Shown: positions 19,993 to 33,112, numbered from the stretch's first letter. The stretch is DNA of 64,000 nucleotides from Micromussa lordhowensis (GCA_964020085.1 OZ026608.1:9557638-9621637); one strand, 5' to 3'. Program-made: numbers and translations. The notes: a model not told the origin generated them from the sequence alone.

Positions 19993-21100
19993 TTCTCTTT
20001 TTGTTTTTTCTTCGAACATATTTTTTTTGTTTAGCTTATTTGTGTCTCCTTACGCACGCTGATGTGAAGAGAACAGTAAACGTTGAACCCTACTCTATAT
20101 TTACTGAGACTAAATGTCTCACTGTTTCCAAACAAAAATGAAACAGAAAAAAAATTCAATAAATAAACTTATCCTAAAGTTCAAATTTGTCACTCCAAAT
20201 TGTTTAGAAAAAAAAAAGAAGTAGATAAGTAATAAAATCAAAATAGTATAGATCAATAAGTAAGAACAAGTTTTAACGGTTATGGTAAATGGTAACTTTA
20301 TTTTATTGTTATATGTAACTTAAGTACAAATGTGGTAAGTAGTTCCTTCCTTTCCGTTTGTTCAGAAAATGTAATATAGTACTGTGTTGTAAGTAGTGTG
20401 AATAGTGTAAGTAATGTAGCGTATTGTATATCTTTGTGAGTAGTTTTGCAAATAGTAATAATATAATAAGAAAAAAAAAATAGGGATAGACTCTTCACAT
20501 TCAGAACTTTACGGTACTTCTATGTTATACAGTTGTAAACTGATCGCTCGAGGTCCGTCCTACTTTATATGTTTCTGTGAGTTGGAAATTATTGGGGAAC
20601 GAGATATTTCGCACTATTTCAGCCTAGGAACATTAATTGAGTACTTATGGACTGTCCGAGAAGTACTGAAAAGCTGGCAACGATGCAATGAATTACAATC
20701 AAACCCTAACCCAACGCCCACCTTGAGGACAGATGAAAGCGGCCTCATAGACTCACTGGAGGTGGCCGTTATGGGGACGTAGGAGTGCACTTGTTGTTTC
20801 GGCTGGTACAATGTTTTTATATTTTGAAAATGCTAAACTGTACCACAGAAATACCAAGAGATTATCAAGGTAAGTACCTTGATAATCTCCTGTCAAAGAT
20901 ATCAATAAAACAGAAACGATTCAGAAAAAGAGACCAACGTCTCGAGGTACGGTTAAAGTTTCGTAACCTTTTACCATATAACACGGGCTTTGGTGAAGCA
21001 CAGAAAAGTTATAATACAACCAGCGTATTGTAGAACTATCTCTTGTCTACTGAAAAAAGCACGATTTCAAAAATATTTGATGAATCTTATTATTTGGCTG
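19993..21100. other. LINE 3' UTR, then intergenic
   Basis: The A-rich LINE 3' UTR runs to about 20200 and possibly to an A-run at 20471-20480. No gene was recognised after it. The only clear structure is the palindrome at 20858-20889. Confidence 0.45.
20858..20889. repeat. Perfect 15-bp-arm palindrome
   Basis: GAGATTATCAAGGTA is followed by AG and then the exact complement TACCTTGATAATCTC. It stands alone in A+T-rich sequence, with no T-run or gene end beside it. Confidence 0.85.
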
Positions 21101-21109
21101 TAAACAAAA

Positions 21110-22672
21110 CAAGAGTGTTCTACAACGTTGAATTAGCCAGTCGGTGAATAGAGTTGTCATTTTGACAATGTGCCATATCTCGGAATTCCAACAGATTTTA
21201 GATTCTAACTAAACTAGGATTGGTCTTTTAATATATGTAAAGTTTAATTTGGGTGAACGATTGGGCACTCGTCAAAAAATTACTCAAATGATACACAAAA
21301 AAATAAAAATCACGGCAGCAATCAAATGCGTAACCAAAAGTACTACCACTGTATTTGTAGCTTCAATTCATAATTTCACAGCAATGTCAGCACCACTTAA
21401 GCATGACTGTCAAACAACAGTCCTATCCTATCCTGTCATTTCAAGTTTCTATGCAAATGTTCCCACGTTTTCCGTTGTGTTGTTGAACTTGCTTTCAGGC
21501 AGAAATTCCCAGTAATTAGCAATAACACAAGCCGCCATCTTCGATCGCTCAGCGTCTCTTATTTTCATATTTCAGCAAAATGTTTTGCATAGAGGGTAGG
21601 AGAGGGTTATAATTTTTCCAGTGTCCCGATGTTAGTTCCAAATCAGGGCCTCCTTTGTTAGGTTTAACGAGAAAATTCTACACACTAGCCAGGTCTTCCT
21701 GGCTTATTTCAAACAAGATCCGAGTTCTGAAATCCCGACCCTCGCCCCCATGTAAAAAAAAAAAAATGGTGTCACGCAACGACTACCCTTGTTCTTCTGT
21801 CAACATCATTCCTGAACATCTTCGAAATGGAACCTGTAAGTCGCATATTGAATAACGTCGCCTTTAGCGGCTAGTACTGGCTGAATCAAACGACACAAAT
21901 AGCACAGATTGTGACACAATCTGGGACTGGTAGTAATTGTTTTTCTTAAAAATCGGAAAGGAGTACTGGGGTGTGTTTAAAACACGAAATCGGAAATGGC
22001 GAAATGTCGAAATGGTACTTAATGTGGGATACGGTTAACCCATACAACTATTGAGAGCTAATTCGAGTCAGTGATATTTAGGCTAACCGAAGCGCCAGTT
22101 AGGCTAACCGAAGCGCTATTTAGGCTAACCGAAGCGCTATTTAGGCTAACCGAAGCGCTATTTAGGCTAGCCGAAGAGCTATTTAGGCTAACCGAAGCGC
22201 TGTTTAGGCTGACTGGAGTGACATTTCGTCATTTCTCCATTTCATGTTTTAATCACGCCCGGAGTAACTGACCTTGAGATCGAGTTAGAACGCCGCTGAA
22301 AATTCACAGGAAAAAGAACCAGTTTGCAAGACTCAGGATATTACAAGCCGAAGTACAATGTAGGTGAACATGTTTATGCTATTATAGCTTGGTAAACTGA
22401 AGTAAAGTGCCGATACAGTGATAATACTTTTGGTCACGACCTCGATAGCTGCTGGCTTGATTTTCGTGTGTCTTTTGTGAACGATTTTGAAAAACATTTT
22501 GACGAGTGCCTAATCATTTGCCCAAACTAAACTTTACGTATATTGAAAGACCTATCCTAGTATAGTTAGAATCTAAAATCTTTTGGAATTCCGAGATATG
22601 GCGCATGGTAAAAATGACAATTCTTTTCACCGACTGACTAACTCAACGTTGGAAAACACCACGAAATAATTA
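21110..22672. repeat. Large foldback with arms of about 400 bp
   Basis: The left arm (about 21110-21512) and right arm (about 22283-22672) are inverted relatives. Examples are GCCATATCTCGGAATTCCAA at about 21171 against TTGGAATTCCGAGATATGGC at about 22583, and TGACGAGTGC against GCACTCGTCA. Arms are diverged, with indels. The spacer of about 770 bp holds a minisatellite. Structure and size are like the foldback at 15010-16845, but I see no shared arm sequence. Confidence 0.65.
22075..22215 (+). repeat. 21-bp minisatellite, about 6.5 units
   Basis: The unit TATTTAGGCTAACCGAAGCGC is repeated head to tail with one or two changes per copy. Because 21 is a multiple of three, it stays open in frame and reads as a 7-residue repeat. 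There is no start context or neighbouring exon to suggest a gene. Units are contiguous, without spacers. Confidence 0.9.
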
Positions 22673-23052
22673 GACTAATCCAATTTTCTTGAAATGCTTT
22701 TTTGGACAAGGAATAGTACTGCAATACGCGAGTTGTATTACAGTTTTTCTCCGCTCAACAGTTGCGACATGCGAATCGAATGAATGGTTGATTTTCAGCC
22801 CAGTTAGGACTCGCAAACTTGAGTGTGAAGGTTAAATCGAAAATATCGTTTTTCTCGGAAAGACAAAACTATTTCAAGAAAACTCTACAGCCTGTTTGCA
22901 TTCTTGCCATGGGCTAGCTTCATGCAAAATACAAGCGAATTTGAGTTTTTTAGAAGAAGAAACTTGCTTTTGTTTGAATTGATTTTTGTGGACAAGGACT
23001 GACCGAAGTAGATATAAGAGATCTAGACCACAGGAATACCCAACATAACAAA
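22673..23052. other. Intergenic, nothing recognised
   Basis: Between the foldback and the next MITE. Only short ORFs without motifs. Confidence 0.4.
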
Positions 23053-23425
23053 TAGAAAGTGATTGATTTCTTTGTTTACTTACTTTTGTTAATGTATAGA
23101 TTTAGTTTCACGGTTTTGAACCGAGGACCCCGTTTCACTACAAGGAGTCTATAAAAAATAAATAAACCGTGAAATTAAATCTATATACATTTTTTTTCTT
23201 TGCAATCACGAAAATTAAAACGCTCGAAATACAGCTCCCGCGCTATAGGTGCCACACACGAGAGAAATGGAGAATCAGCATGGGAAATAAAATACTTGAG
23301 CTTGGGATGAAATCGTTGATTAAAAACCTAAAACGTTTTTGTACTGAAAACAGAGGATAGAGACTGAATGTTTTGCACATTGCATTAACAAAAGCAAGGT
23401 AAACAAAGAAATCAATCACTTTCTA
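23053..23425. mobile_element. MITE with a second foldback nested inside
   Basis: The outer inverted repeats of about 40 bp are TAGAAAGTGATTGATTTCTT at 23053 and its complement ending at 23425. Inside, TATAGATTTAGTTTCACGGTTT (about 23095) is mirrored near 23190, giving a smaller foldback of about 95 bp. No gene. The inner element appears to have inserted into the outer one. Confidence 0.75.
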
Positions 23426-23794
23426 TACTTTTTTTACAGCAAACAACAAGCAAGAAGTAAAATATTTTAACTTGCTGTATCAAACTTGGAAAATAAAAGG
23501 GACTTTAAACACTCTTATCAGAAAAAGTCCCTCACTGGAGTTATACACAGTTAATACATACATAGTGTAAACTTTACCCTGATTCCATTCTCTTTTATTG
23601 GTATCCTGTACTACTGATAACTACAAAAGCATTAATATGTATCGCTTAGCCTTCTTTATATTGGTTTACTAACATTAACATTTCTTTTCTATAAGTTATT
23701 GCCTAACCTTCTTTACATTGGTTTACTAACATTAACAATTCTCTTATATAAGTTAACCAATTACCTGTAAGCTTGTACGCTTTTGCGAGGAGCA

Positions 23795-25080
23795 TTTTTT
23801 CGCAACTATTGACCAAAGCTTTCTATTCTGTACTTGGATAAAACTTTATCAACAAAGACAGAAAGGATAAGAGCTTCGTTATGCATCTTACTGGTGTATA
23901 TGTAGTATTTCATAAATAATATTGTGTAATTAAATTTCTTTAATATTCCTTTTTCGTATGGGCCTGATCGGGATGTAATACCAAAAAGTTTTTCTTCAAT
24001 TGTTGGAGCAAATTTTGAGTTGTTACTTGCGTAAAACCAGTCAATTACGTTTTTTACGAAAATCTTGTCATTAAATTCTTGGAAAGACAGTAGCTGGCCA
24101 TTACTATTCAGCAGGTCTCGGATGTTCAAAATATTACTGTCAAACCATTCTTTAATAAAAACTGGTCTTCCTCCGACGAGAATTTCTTTGTTATTAAATA
24201 GGACCAAATCTTGCATACTGTCATAGCTGTAAAGATTTTTCAGTTCGGTGGAAAAAGTGAGAATATCTTTGTAAAACAAGGGTAGACCGTCTATATATTT
24301 TGCGTCATAATTGCATCTTAATAGGAAGTTTAAACCTCCAGTTTTGTTTAGATAATAGCCTGGAATCGCTTTCCAATTTCTCATTTCGGGGGTCAAAAGC
24401 CATGGGATCCAAGCGAGCCTCAGGGCTTTAATCATGATTTCAACATCCGTCATACATATGCCACTCGATCTTGATAAAGCCCGGCTCTTTTGATTTTGTC
24501 TCTTTTGTTTTTCCATAGGAAATTAATCAATTTTGTCTTAATTATCGGACTTATTTCTTTAGGAACACTGAGATTTGAAGCTGAATAAACGAGTTGTGAT
24601 AGACCCAAGGATTTTATTATAAGTACTCTCCCAAATAGTGTAAGATCACGTGCCTTCCACATGTCGAGATTGGTTTGCAATTTTCGTAGTTTAAAGTTGA
24701 AATTCATTTGCTTATTTCCATTTTCATCGTACGAGACATAAATACCTAAGATTTTTACCGGACTATGCAACCATTTCAATTGCAGAGGGTTGCTTTTGTT
24801 TCCCATCTTCCCAGCCAAAGCGCTTTTGTTTTCTTACGATTTAGTTTTAGGCCTCCCAAATTTCCAAAATTTTCGACTACCTCCAAGGAATTTTCTACAG
24901 AAGCCAAATCGGCACTGAGGAGATTGGTATCGTCTGCGTATTGACTTCAGTTCGTTCCCTAATATTTTGATTCCTTTGATGCTGGGATCTTGTCTAAGCT
25001 TATTAGCCATTATCTCTGCTGAAAGAATGAACAGATACGGTGATAAAGGACATCCACCCTGAACTTTTTTAAAAACCAGT
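23795..25080 (-). pseudogene. LINE ORF2 C-terminal fragment
   Basis: Read on the minus strand from about 25075, the fragment starts within the RT at GGCPLSPYLFILSAEIMANK and reaches YADDTNLLSADL after a frameshift near 24935. It goes on through ALWLGRWE, DLTLFGRVLIIKSLGLSQLV and FLWKNKRDKIKR. It then changes frame near 24490 and continues with GGRPVFIKEWFDSN to a stop near 23806. It shares domain order with the LINE at 17192-19992 but is a different subfamily by sequence. The N-terminal half is missing. Inactive. Confidence 0.8.
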
Positions 25081-25294
25081 TATAACAAAAATAAGTTTTG
25101 TCGCGGAAGTTACTTAACGTCCGCAACGTTTTAACCATCTTTTTCTTTTCCAAAATAAGTACAAAAAATATTTCAAAACAATTCTTGTCACACAGCTAGA
25201 TATCCAATAGAAACACTTTGGTGAAAAGAAATCCATGGTAAACAACAATATTTTCGAAATAATGGCAGCAAAACGTTGTTCTGGACTTTACGTC

Positions 25295-25328
25295 GCGGAT
25301 GTTTCACTTCTTGAAGTGTAACATCCGC
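25295..25328. repeat. GCGGATGTT hairpin related to the CGTCCGCGACGTT motif
   Basis: GCGGATGTT-TCACTTC is followed after two bases by GAAGTG-TAACATCCGC, a nearly complete 34-bp hairpin. The core resembles the GTAACGTCCGCGACGTTAC motif seen again at 26579-26597 and 26954-26970, and as AACGTCCGCAACGTT at 25116-25130. Confidence 0.6.
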
Positions 25329-28300
25329 ATCCAGAAACATTTTGAAATGGTTCTTAAAAGCCAAACCATTACACCACAAGACCATATGTCCTTCTACATT
25401 TGCTCTAGTTTCATCTAACGAACATTTTGACAAAGACGACAGTTTTCAAGTGGGTTGTAAACTATTCTGAAATTACAACAATAGTGGAGGTTCTGCCATT
25501 CTGATGAAAATAGTCATTTCTAGCAATTCTTAGACCCTTTTATGTATCCTATTACTTTCAAGAGTTTTTTTTCCAGAGCTAGTTGCTATAGAATTTCAAA
25601 TGGTCCATTGATAAAGTGAGGAACAACAACAGAAGTAGAAAAAAATGTTTGAAAAGTGGACCCTTTTGTTTTCCCCTTGTCTACGCCAATAATAGATCGT
25701 TTTCACGTGACGTCATCACTTTCTAAAATCTAAAACTAAAGATCCACAAAAGTTTTCATCCTCGTCAGGTATAAGAGGTGACATATTTATATCTGTTTAC
25801 AACTTGACAGCTCAATAGCGTGCTTCGTTTAGAAACCAGAGCATTTTGAATTTCCGGGTTATGGAGGTGCGTGACACAAGGCTACGACCAAATTTGTTGA
25901 AAAATATATACTTAACTCATGATTTTGAGCCTGTTAGAAGCTAGAGCATTAGGAAAAGTGCTTATGTAAATACTTGCTTTTTCAGTACTGATAATCAATC
26001 GCCTAGAAAGCCAAAGTAAGTTAAAGATGTTTACACTATTTTCCGGCCGCCATATTGGTTTACCATGGAGGTACACCAACATGGCGTTTTCATATTGGGC
26101 TCAGTAAATTTCTGCGAAACATTTCGACGAATATCTGAAGTTTGGAGAAACGCATAGGGCTAAAACTTGGAGAAGTCTCTTATTTTTCTATCTTCTAAAA
26201 CATCACAATTTCTTAGCTTTTTCCACTGAATAGTTTTCGATTTATTTTTTTATTGCGTGACAGTGAAAACGATCTATAAATAGTTGTGCCAACTCTGTAA
26301 AGAAATCTATTTTCTGAAGAAAGAAGTTATTATTCTGGTGATCAGCACAAGTTTCCAGGTTCCAGAATACCAAAAGCAAGCTCAAATGCAGATTATACTT
26401 GATGTAGAAAGCACGCTGTGTCCCCCAAACTTTGCTGTGATATTTCAGGGGTTTTATATGAGGTATCAACCGGTTTCATTCAAAGTAACATAAAATATTT
26501 GCCCTTCTTGCCTTATATGACTGAGAACCATGCAGAAAAACTGATTTGTCCTCTACACTTGGCAATGATTCACACAGCGTAACGTCCGCGACGTTACAGT
26601 TCAAGTACCCTTACAAAATTGTGAATGTCAGTTTAAATGAAATCAGCCTCTTTGGGTCACACAACCACTAAACTGCATATATTTGGAACAGTTCATACAA
26701 AGCCCCCTGACACTTCACAGGAATTTCGAATTCGAATAAATACTAATGCACTCAATATTGTGGTTGTTTTTTATGTAACGTCTGTGGCAGTGTTTTTTAG
26801 CCCTGCGTCTCCAATAGAAATCAGTCAATTGGACAAAATTGTACAGCCCAGTTAAGATGTCAGTAGGCACAAACATGTTCACAAATGGAAAACTGGACAG
26901 CTACTTTTAATCTTTGTCTGTGCTAAATTGAAGTTTCAAAATTGAGTCTGAATGTAACGTCCGCGACGGTGGAATTGCGCAAAGACAGAAATTGAGCAAG
27001 TACCACCGAGCCTGTGCCTTAGAACTTTTAAAATCAATATGCAATGCATTGTTCAGTTCCATAATTTAGAATTACATTTCGCGTGTTTAATTTTCGCGCT
27101 TTCTTCTTTTCGCCTATGTTAATTTCTCGTGACTGTAGGGAAAAAACGACACATGCGTCCAGAATTTCTGAATACGAATCTAGTACTCGCTTAGCTAGAG
27201 AAATTTATGTAAGGTACGCTTAGGTTACATTACTTAAGACAAAAAAGGACGGTAAACATTTGTAAACGTATGTAAACGAAGACGCTCATATTTTAGAAGC
27301 TAGGCGTTGTCAAGGAAGCAGTGGTTTAACATCGATTCTGCGTTGTTCTAGACCATACAAGGCATTTGTCTGACTACTAAATCACTATTCGAAACGGATA
27401 TCGACTCGACATATGAATGCCTCTGTTTAGCTATCGCTTTGTCCCAATTACTGACAAACACGTCTCCGACGATGAATAGCCTTGCGCATTGATTAGGACA
27501 CCAACACCACAAGTTACTTGAATATTTCAACTTTTAAGCCATAGATATAGAAATTCATTCAGTGCATCAAAGTGAAGTTTTCCAAAGTATCTGGCAAAGA
27601 CTGAAAGCCAAGCCGGGAATTTAGACAAGTTTACCTGTATTCAATTCTAAATATAACCTAATTATTGTCAGTTCTTACTGATCTGTATGCATTGTCAGCT
27701 ACCATTACAACGTTCCCGAGTGACTCAATTTCGATCTATTGAAAGACAGCTGCATTTAACTTCGGGTAAAATAATTGAACTAGAACTAGTAATAACCACA
27801 GGTTAGGAAGTGCGGGCGAGGGCTATGCATGATTTGTTTCACTGAGGTTAACGAATTCATTGTAAAACAGTGGCGTTGTGTTCTTTTTCCATTTTGGGCA
27901 TTTATATTTGCAGGGCAATAAAGGGTTGCATAGTGTGGGTGATTGTTTTCCCTAAAACGAGACAAAGGGACCTAAGAGTGGTTAATTACTGACCTTGTGA
28001 AACAGTAACACCAGTTTGATTATACACTAGTTCAATTTTGTGTTGGGTTTGACAAAATGGTTATTTTTTCACGTTGTAAATAAAAACACTGTTGATTATA
28101 AAATGGACATATTGATTTAGTCAAGGTCATTTGATGTAACCCGACAACAACAGACACGGACAGGAAACGTTCCGATCACAAGTTCACACGCTCGATTTTG
28201 ATTGGACGGCGCGCCAGCTATGCATGAGCTGCACGTGATTCTTCGACGAAATAGACGTCGTCCACGTGATAAAATTGTGTTGTGTGCATTCCAATTTATG

Positions 28301-28377
28301 GACCGCCACTTCTGCATGAACTGCACGTGATTCTTGACATTCTTAGCTTCAAGAAGGCGAAATTTACATATTATTTG

Positions 28378-28413
28378 ACCCTTCAACTACATTTTAATGT
28401 AGTTAAAGGGTTA
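28378..28413. repeat. Short hairpin
   Basis: CCCTTCAACTACATTTTAATGTAGTTAAAGGG is self-complementary apart from one position. It is isolated, with no T-tract or gene. Confidence 0.7.
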
Positions 28414-29849
28414 AAAAGATCATTGACTATAAAAGGTGAAACAGCTATGCTTTGGTGAGAATTGTCTTCTGCTTGGTGTTGGTTTCTAGCTGTCAGAACG
28501 CCTGTGCTCAAATTACTGCTGCTTCGTGTTTGTCTCGCGTGGTCAAAGCGCCTGTGCTAAAATTACGTCCTTTCATTTCATTGGTTCTTAGTGTCCCTAA
28601 GGACAAATATTTGGAAGGACGACTTTTTTTGCTAAATTCGAGTCACTGCAAGGCTATATAACTGCCGCGCATGCGTTTGAAACCAATGTTGAGATTAGGA
28701 TTGCGGGCTCCGCTGGTCGCCCGCAATAAACATGAATCAGTAAACAATTGCTTTTCCCTGCCACCTGTATCTTGGGAAGAACGCAAGATAAAACGTGACG
28801 CTATTCAGTGGTTTTTGGAGGCAACGATCGAGTTGATTTTAAAAAAGGGTAAGGTTTTTCTAAGACGCAAGTAAGTAATAATACACAAATTAGTCATAAA
28901 AGCGTAACAGAAAACGACATTTCTTGTAAACACAGAATATCGTTGCTTGCTCGCTCGTTAACGGGTTTGTACTAGGCAATCACCAATTTTGCAATGTAGT
29001 GTTAATTTGTAATATGAGACAAAAATTGATTATAACATCACCTGGCGAGCTCAAAGCTGGGCATTTGTTGAACAAACCTGTACCCTAGGGTACACCTCAC
29101 GTTGAGCGTTCTTTGCCACGTCTCTATTGGCCATCTTCGTCGGCGTTTGCCTTCGGGTGCCAATGTCTTCGACCTCTACAAGTTAATTTTATTCACTCAT
29201 TTATCTCAGAATAAGAAAATAATACAACCTGGTCTGCCTGTAGCCATTTATGGCCAACTGAGTGAGCAGTTTTGTTTTGATAATATGACTACACTTAATC
29301 AATGAAGTCTGACATTATGGCGTCGCACTGTGCTAACGATTGATCTCTCAAGTCAAGATATTTGTTTAATAATGGGGTACGTTTTGTTATTGTCAAAATA
29401 TTTGATTCATACCACTTAGTTCATTTTCGCGTTTGCCTGGAAATTATATTACGCCGATCACAACCTGTCGGTCAGAAAACAGGAAAGAAGCTCAGTGGAA
29501 AGTTGATCACATGAAAATGAGGGGTGAAGAAAATTGACCATTTTTTTTAAATGTATAATTAAATCGTTTTTATAGAGCGTTTGTGCTCAAAGAGTGCCTA
29601 AGTTAAGTTTGCTCGCTAATTTAATGCGAGAATTACTTGCCTGATTTAAATTTATAGCTCTTTCAGGCGTAAATTTCACAATGAATATCAACGCTAAAGA
29701 CGAGGTTACGATGTCATCTCGATGATTATATAAAGTTAGCAATATAACTAGGTATACCTATCGATAGAGTGCCAACGAGCGAATAATTTGTGCTATAATA
29801 AGGGGTTTATTAACACAGTATAACGGATTTTTGGTTCTCTTCTGTTGCA

Positions 29850-30450
29850 AACATTACCGAGAGTTTACCGGCCGGTAACGTTCGTCACGCAATCCCTGAA
29901 TATCAAGAGTATTGGAATGTATCGCTGCTCGGTCGAACTTTCAGTTCAATATGATGGACAAAGTCAAAGTGAAAGTGAACACGCTAGTTTGATTGATCAA
30001 CACGACTCGTTTAATTCTGTGGCAAAACAGATCCGATTTGTGTTTTGAACACTGGATTTGACTGTATGATAAACACGCTCGTTCAGTTCTGTTCGGAAAC
30101 ACTGCCGACTCAACCTTCAGTTCGATATGCTAGATTTCAACACTGCATTTGCTCTAGTGGTTCAACTGGTGAACACAATCTTTCCAAAAAAAGCTGCCCG
30201 ATGGAACTTTCAGTTCGATATACGTAAACAGAGAAGGCATACACTGTTTCGATTCATGAACACGCTCGTTCAATTCTGTGGTGAACACGCTGGTTCGGTT
30301 TCGTGTCGATTTTGTGTCTTGGATTTGCTCTTGTTTAACAGTTTTCCTGAATATTCGAATTATAAGAAGAGTTTTGTGAAGGGTACGCTCCCCAATTGAA
30401 ATTTCATTTCGATAAAGTGAGAGAGGAAACACACTGGTTCGACACGTTCT
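29850..30450 (+). repeat. Degenerate interspersed repeats with GAACACGCT and CAGTTCGATAT motifs
   Basis: Motifs such as AACACGCTCGTTCA, TTTCAGTTCGATATG and GGTGAACAC recur at irregular spacing, several times in 600 bp. The region appears to derive from an old tandem array. No gene. Confidence 0.5.
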
Positions 30451-32154
30451 GAGACTATGAAATATTGTTCACAGTTGGATAAACACAAAAGCAAAGAAAA
30501 CAATGATATTCCACGAGACAAGTCTAGATGTAACGCGCCTCCTGATTGGCTAAAACCTACAATAGCTCGAATAGTTCCGTCCTTGCAATTGGCTCAAACT
30601 GAGCCATTGTTACATCTTACACCTTACAGTTACACTTTTCAGAGCTCGATCGAGAATTTTTTCGCATACGCCATTCTTCGCGCGGCACTATTCTCTGCCG
30701 CCTCGCCAGCCGAGCGTCTTCGCTCGGCTGGCTCGTTGGCAATAACGGTAAGTTTTGTTGATATCACGGTGCAAGCAAGGCGTGAATATAATAGTTTGGT
30801 GAGTTAAATAGCTTCGCTTTGAAGCGCTGTCTATAGCACGTAATGGAGGGTTCGAAAATGACGCGGGAATGTAGGGATCTGAAAGGAACCGCAAATAACT
30901 CGTCGAAAGGCGTACAAAAGATCTGGTTGCTAGGAATCAATAACATCTCCCAAGACTGCTCACATCAATGTATATCTCGGTTCTCAAGTGTGAAGCAACT
31001 ACGAGAACTATTACAACACAGCAAATGGATGCCAGTCTATCGCATTTTTTCCCTGTTTTACCGTTACAGGTCGTAACTCTCCATTTCTATTTCTGAGTGG
31101 AGTACGTTAAATATCCCACCTAAGAACTGAAAACAAGCGTTAATGATTTTGTTTTGGGCCCCCCTGCATTCAAATGAGTTAATTCCAAATTGTTATTAGT
31201 CGTGTTAGTTTCACGTGGTATGAATCTCAAAAAGAGAGGATAAATGGTGAGAGAGTTCATCCCCCATATAAAATTTATTCTGGGAGATCAACTCACTTAC
31301 CATTCATCTTCTCTTGATTCCAGATTCCACATGCTTGTATTCGTGTTAGTAGTAGTAGCTGCGACCTAGTTGAACTGGCTCATTTACCACACACTGTTCC
31401 TCAGTTCTGGTGGGTGGAGAGGTTATTGTTATTGATTAAGCTGCTCGCCCGTCAACTTTGGGAGAGGTTGATTACTGGGTGCTTGATTTCAACAGAGCTT
31501 CACTCTGTGCCAAACAAAAGGTCTCAGTGTCATTTATTTACCCGTTTCATTGTTTGGGTTCAAACCCAGACCGCTACACCCAAAGTTGAGTTAAAAATCA
31601 ACACACGGTCAATTTTTCTTGCACAAAGGGGCCTATTGTTTAAAACGGCAGTCATATTTTAATTTATTCAGAACATGCCCGTTGATAAACCAATCACAGA
31701 CAACGGTGTATTTGATGCCACGTCATATCAGTTTACGTGTAGTTAAAACAGCGATAAATAATTACTTCTACAAACAGTTAAAACTGATAACAGCGCTATT
31801 TTTCTTTAGACAAGGGTAAGTTGCTTTAACGTTCTCTGTATTTTTGATTCAGGCAGCATTCCTCATTTCAAAGACTAAAATTAATGTTTCATGACAAAGA
31901 GATTTTTTTTTTGCTACTTTTTAATTATACTTAACACCGTTCAATCCTTGCCTTCAAATCCAGGCTGTTTTCTCTATACAGTGTGCATAATTTACCGACG
32001 ACTTAAAAATAAATTAAAAAAGGAACAACATCCAAAGAAAAAACTTAAAAATTATCGTTGGCGATTTCCATAATTCCTTGACTTTAGTGTTAGCTGTCCC
32101 TTAGTCATTGTTATTTTATAATTGAGTCTTAGGAGAAACGTATAACTAGACACT

Positions 32155-32450
32155 AACCATTATTAGTAGAATTCTACCAGTATAATAATGTAAATGCTGT
32201 AATCTGATTGGCTGAGCCATTGCACACTATCAGCCATTAGTGTGCAGTGGCTGGAGGTCGTCTACGAAATGGCGACGTTTTTTCCGTTTTCCTCAAGGTT
32301 GGAGGAAAATTTTGATGCAAATGGATAATTAAATTCCTGAGAAGACTTAACGAAGGACATATTCATTGTACGGTTTCTTGACAAAAAAGTTGAAATTATT
32401 GAAAAAACTGATGCGCGCAAGGGCAATGCAATCGAATCCGTTTGCACGTT
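32155..32450. repeat. Dispersed repeat, copy 1 (related in reverse to 41925-42115)
   Basis: AATGCTGTAATCTGATTGGCTGAGCCA, TATCAGCCATTA and the AATTAAATTCCTGAGAAGACT block reappear in reverse complement at 41925-42115, where a GTATACTAGTAGAATTCTACTA end is also seen. It is a short non-coding transposon family present at least twice in the window. Confidence 0.7.
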
Positions 32451-32612
32451 TGCAAACGGATTCGATTCGCGCTAAGGTATTCACTTGAAGAACTTGTGAT
32501 CCTTTGTTGTTATGTTAATTTGTAGAAATCAAATCATCGATATCGCATTATTCATTCACTCTGCCTTGATTGAGAATGGTGTCTCGATGACGCCGAAACG
32601 TCGGCTTTTAAA

Positions 32613-33112
32613 GTGCCCATGTCGTCAAATTTTTTATTTTCTTATCTTATTCTATTTATCACCCTATGAACTTCTGCGAAAGAAAAATTCGATTTGGATA
32701 AAATGCAATCTTTTTTAGGAGTTTTAAAATCGTTCAAATTTGCCGCCATTTTGGTCCACCATTCGCACCAGTTGATGACGTAAATTAAGGAACACGTGAC
32801 TTCAGGCTTGACTCATCTTGCTTGTTTTACCTCTGTAAATGTAAGTTAGTAGCTCATACAAAATGCTGGAAACAAACATTTTGCATGGACTACGAAGCTA
32901 AATTTACAGAGGTAAAACAAGTGGGATAAGTCAAGCCTGAACTCACACGTTCCGCACGGGTCGACCACAAGAAAATAGGATTTTCAGGTTTTTAAAACTT
33001 CATTAAAAGATCGCTTTTTATCCAAATCGAAAATATTTTTCGCAGAAGTTCATTGCATGAAACATAGAATCAGATGGGAAAATAAAACTTTTGATGACAT
33101 GGGCACTTTAAC
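32613..33112. repeat. Foldback immediately upstream of the phosphoesterase gene
   Basis: AAAGTGCCCATGTCGTCAAA at about 32610 is matched in reverse by TTGATGACATGGGCACTTT near 33110. The arms continue through GAACTTCTGCGAAAGAAAAATTCGATTTGG and its complement. An inner part, TTGTTTTACCTCTGTAAAT, has its complement near 32900. Arms are about 240 bp with little spacer. The gene start codon lies 84 bp beyond the right end, so the foldback occupies the expected promoter or 5' UTR region. Confidence 0.75.

Larger units (their letters stand above)
25081..32150. other. Long gene-poor intergenic region
   Basis: In about 7 kb I recognise no coding sequence with family motifs. ORFs are short and unsupported by splice signals. 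Visible structure: four copies of a GTAACGTCCGCGACGTTAC-related motif (25116, 25291-25328, 26579, 26954); two diverged direct copies of a TGCACGTGATTCTT segment (about 28230 and 28320); a duplicated segment of about 58 bp near 28470-28560; a small hairpin at 28378-28413; and degenerate repeats at 29850-30450. Confidence 0.5.

Noticed and set aside
22071..22271. Repeat protein with a 7-residue unit, or a CRISPR-like array
   Set aside because: The 21-bp units are contiguous without spacers, so this is a minisatellite; no start context or exon signals.
30457..30807. 116-codon ORF
   Set aside because: No recognisable motif and no transcription or splice signals; length is not unusual for chance in 64 kb.
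32570..32605. Hammerhead-like CTCGATGACGCCGAAACGTC segment
   Set aside because: It has a GATGA-like box and GAAAC but no stem II, so I do not count it with the five Penelope cores.
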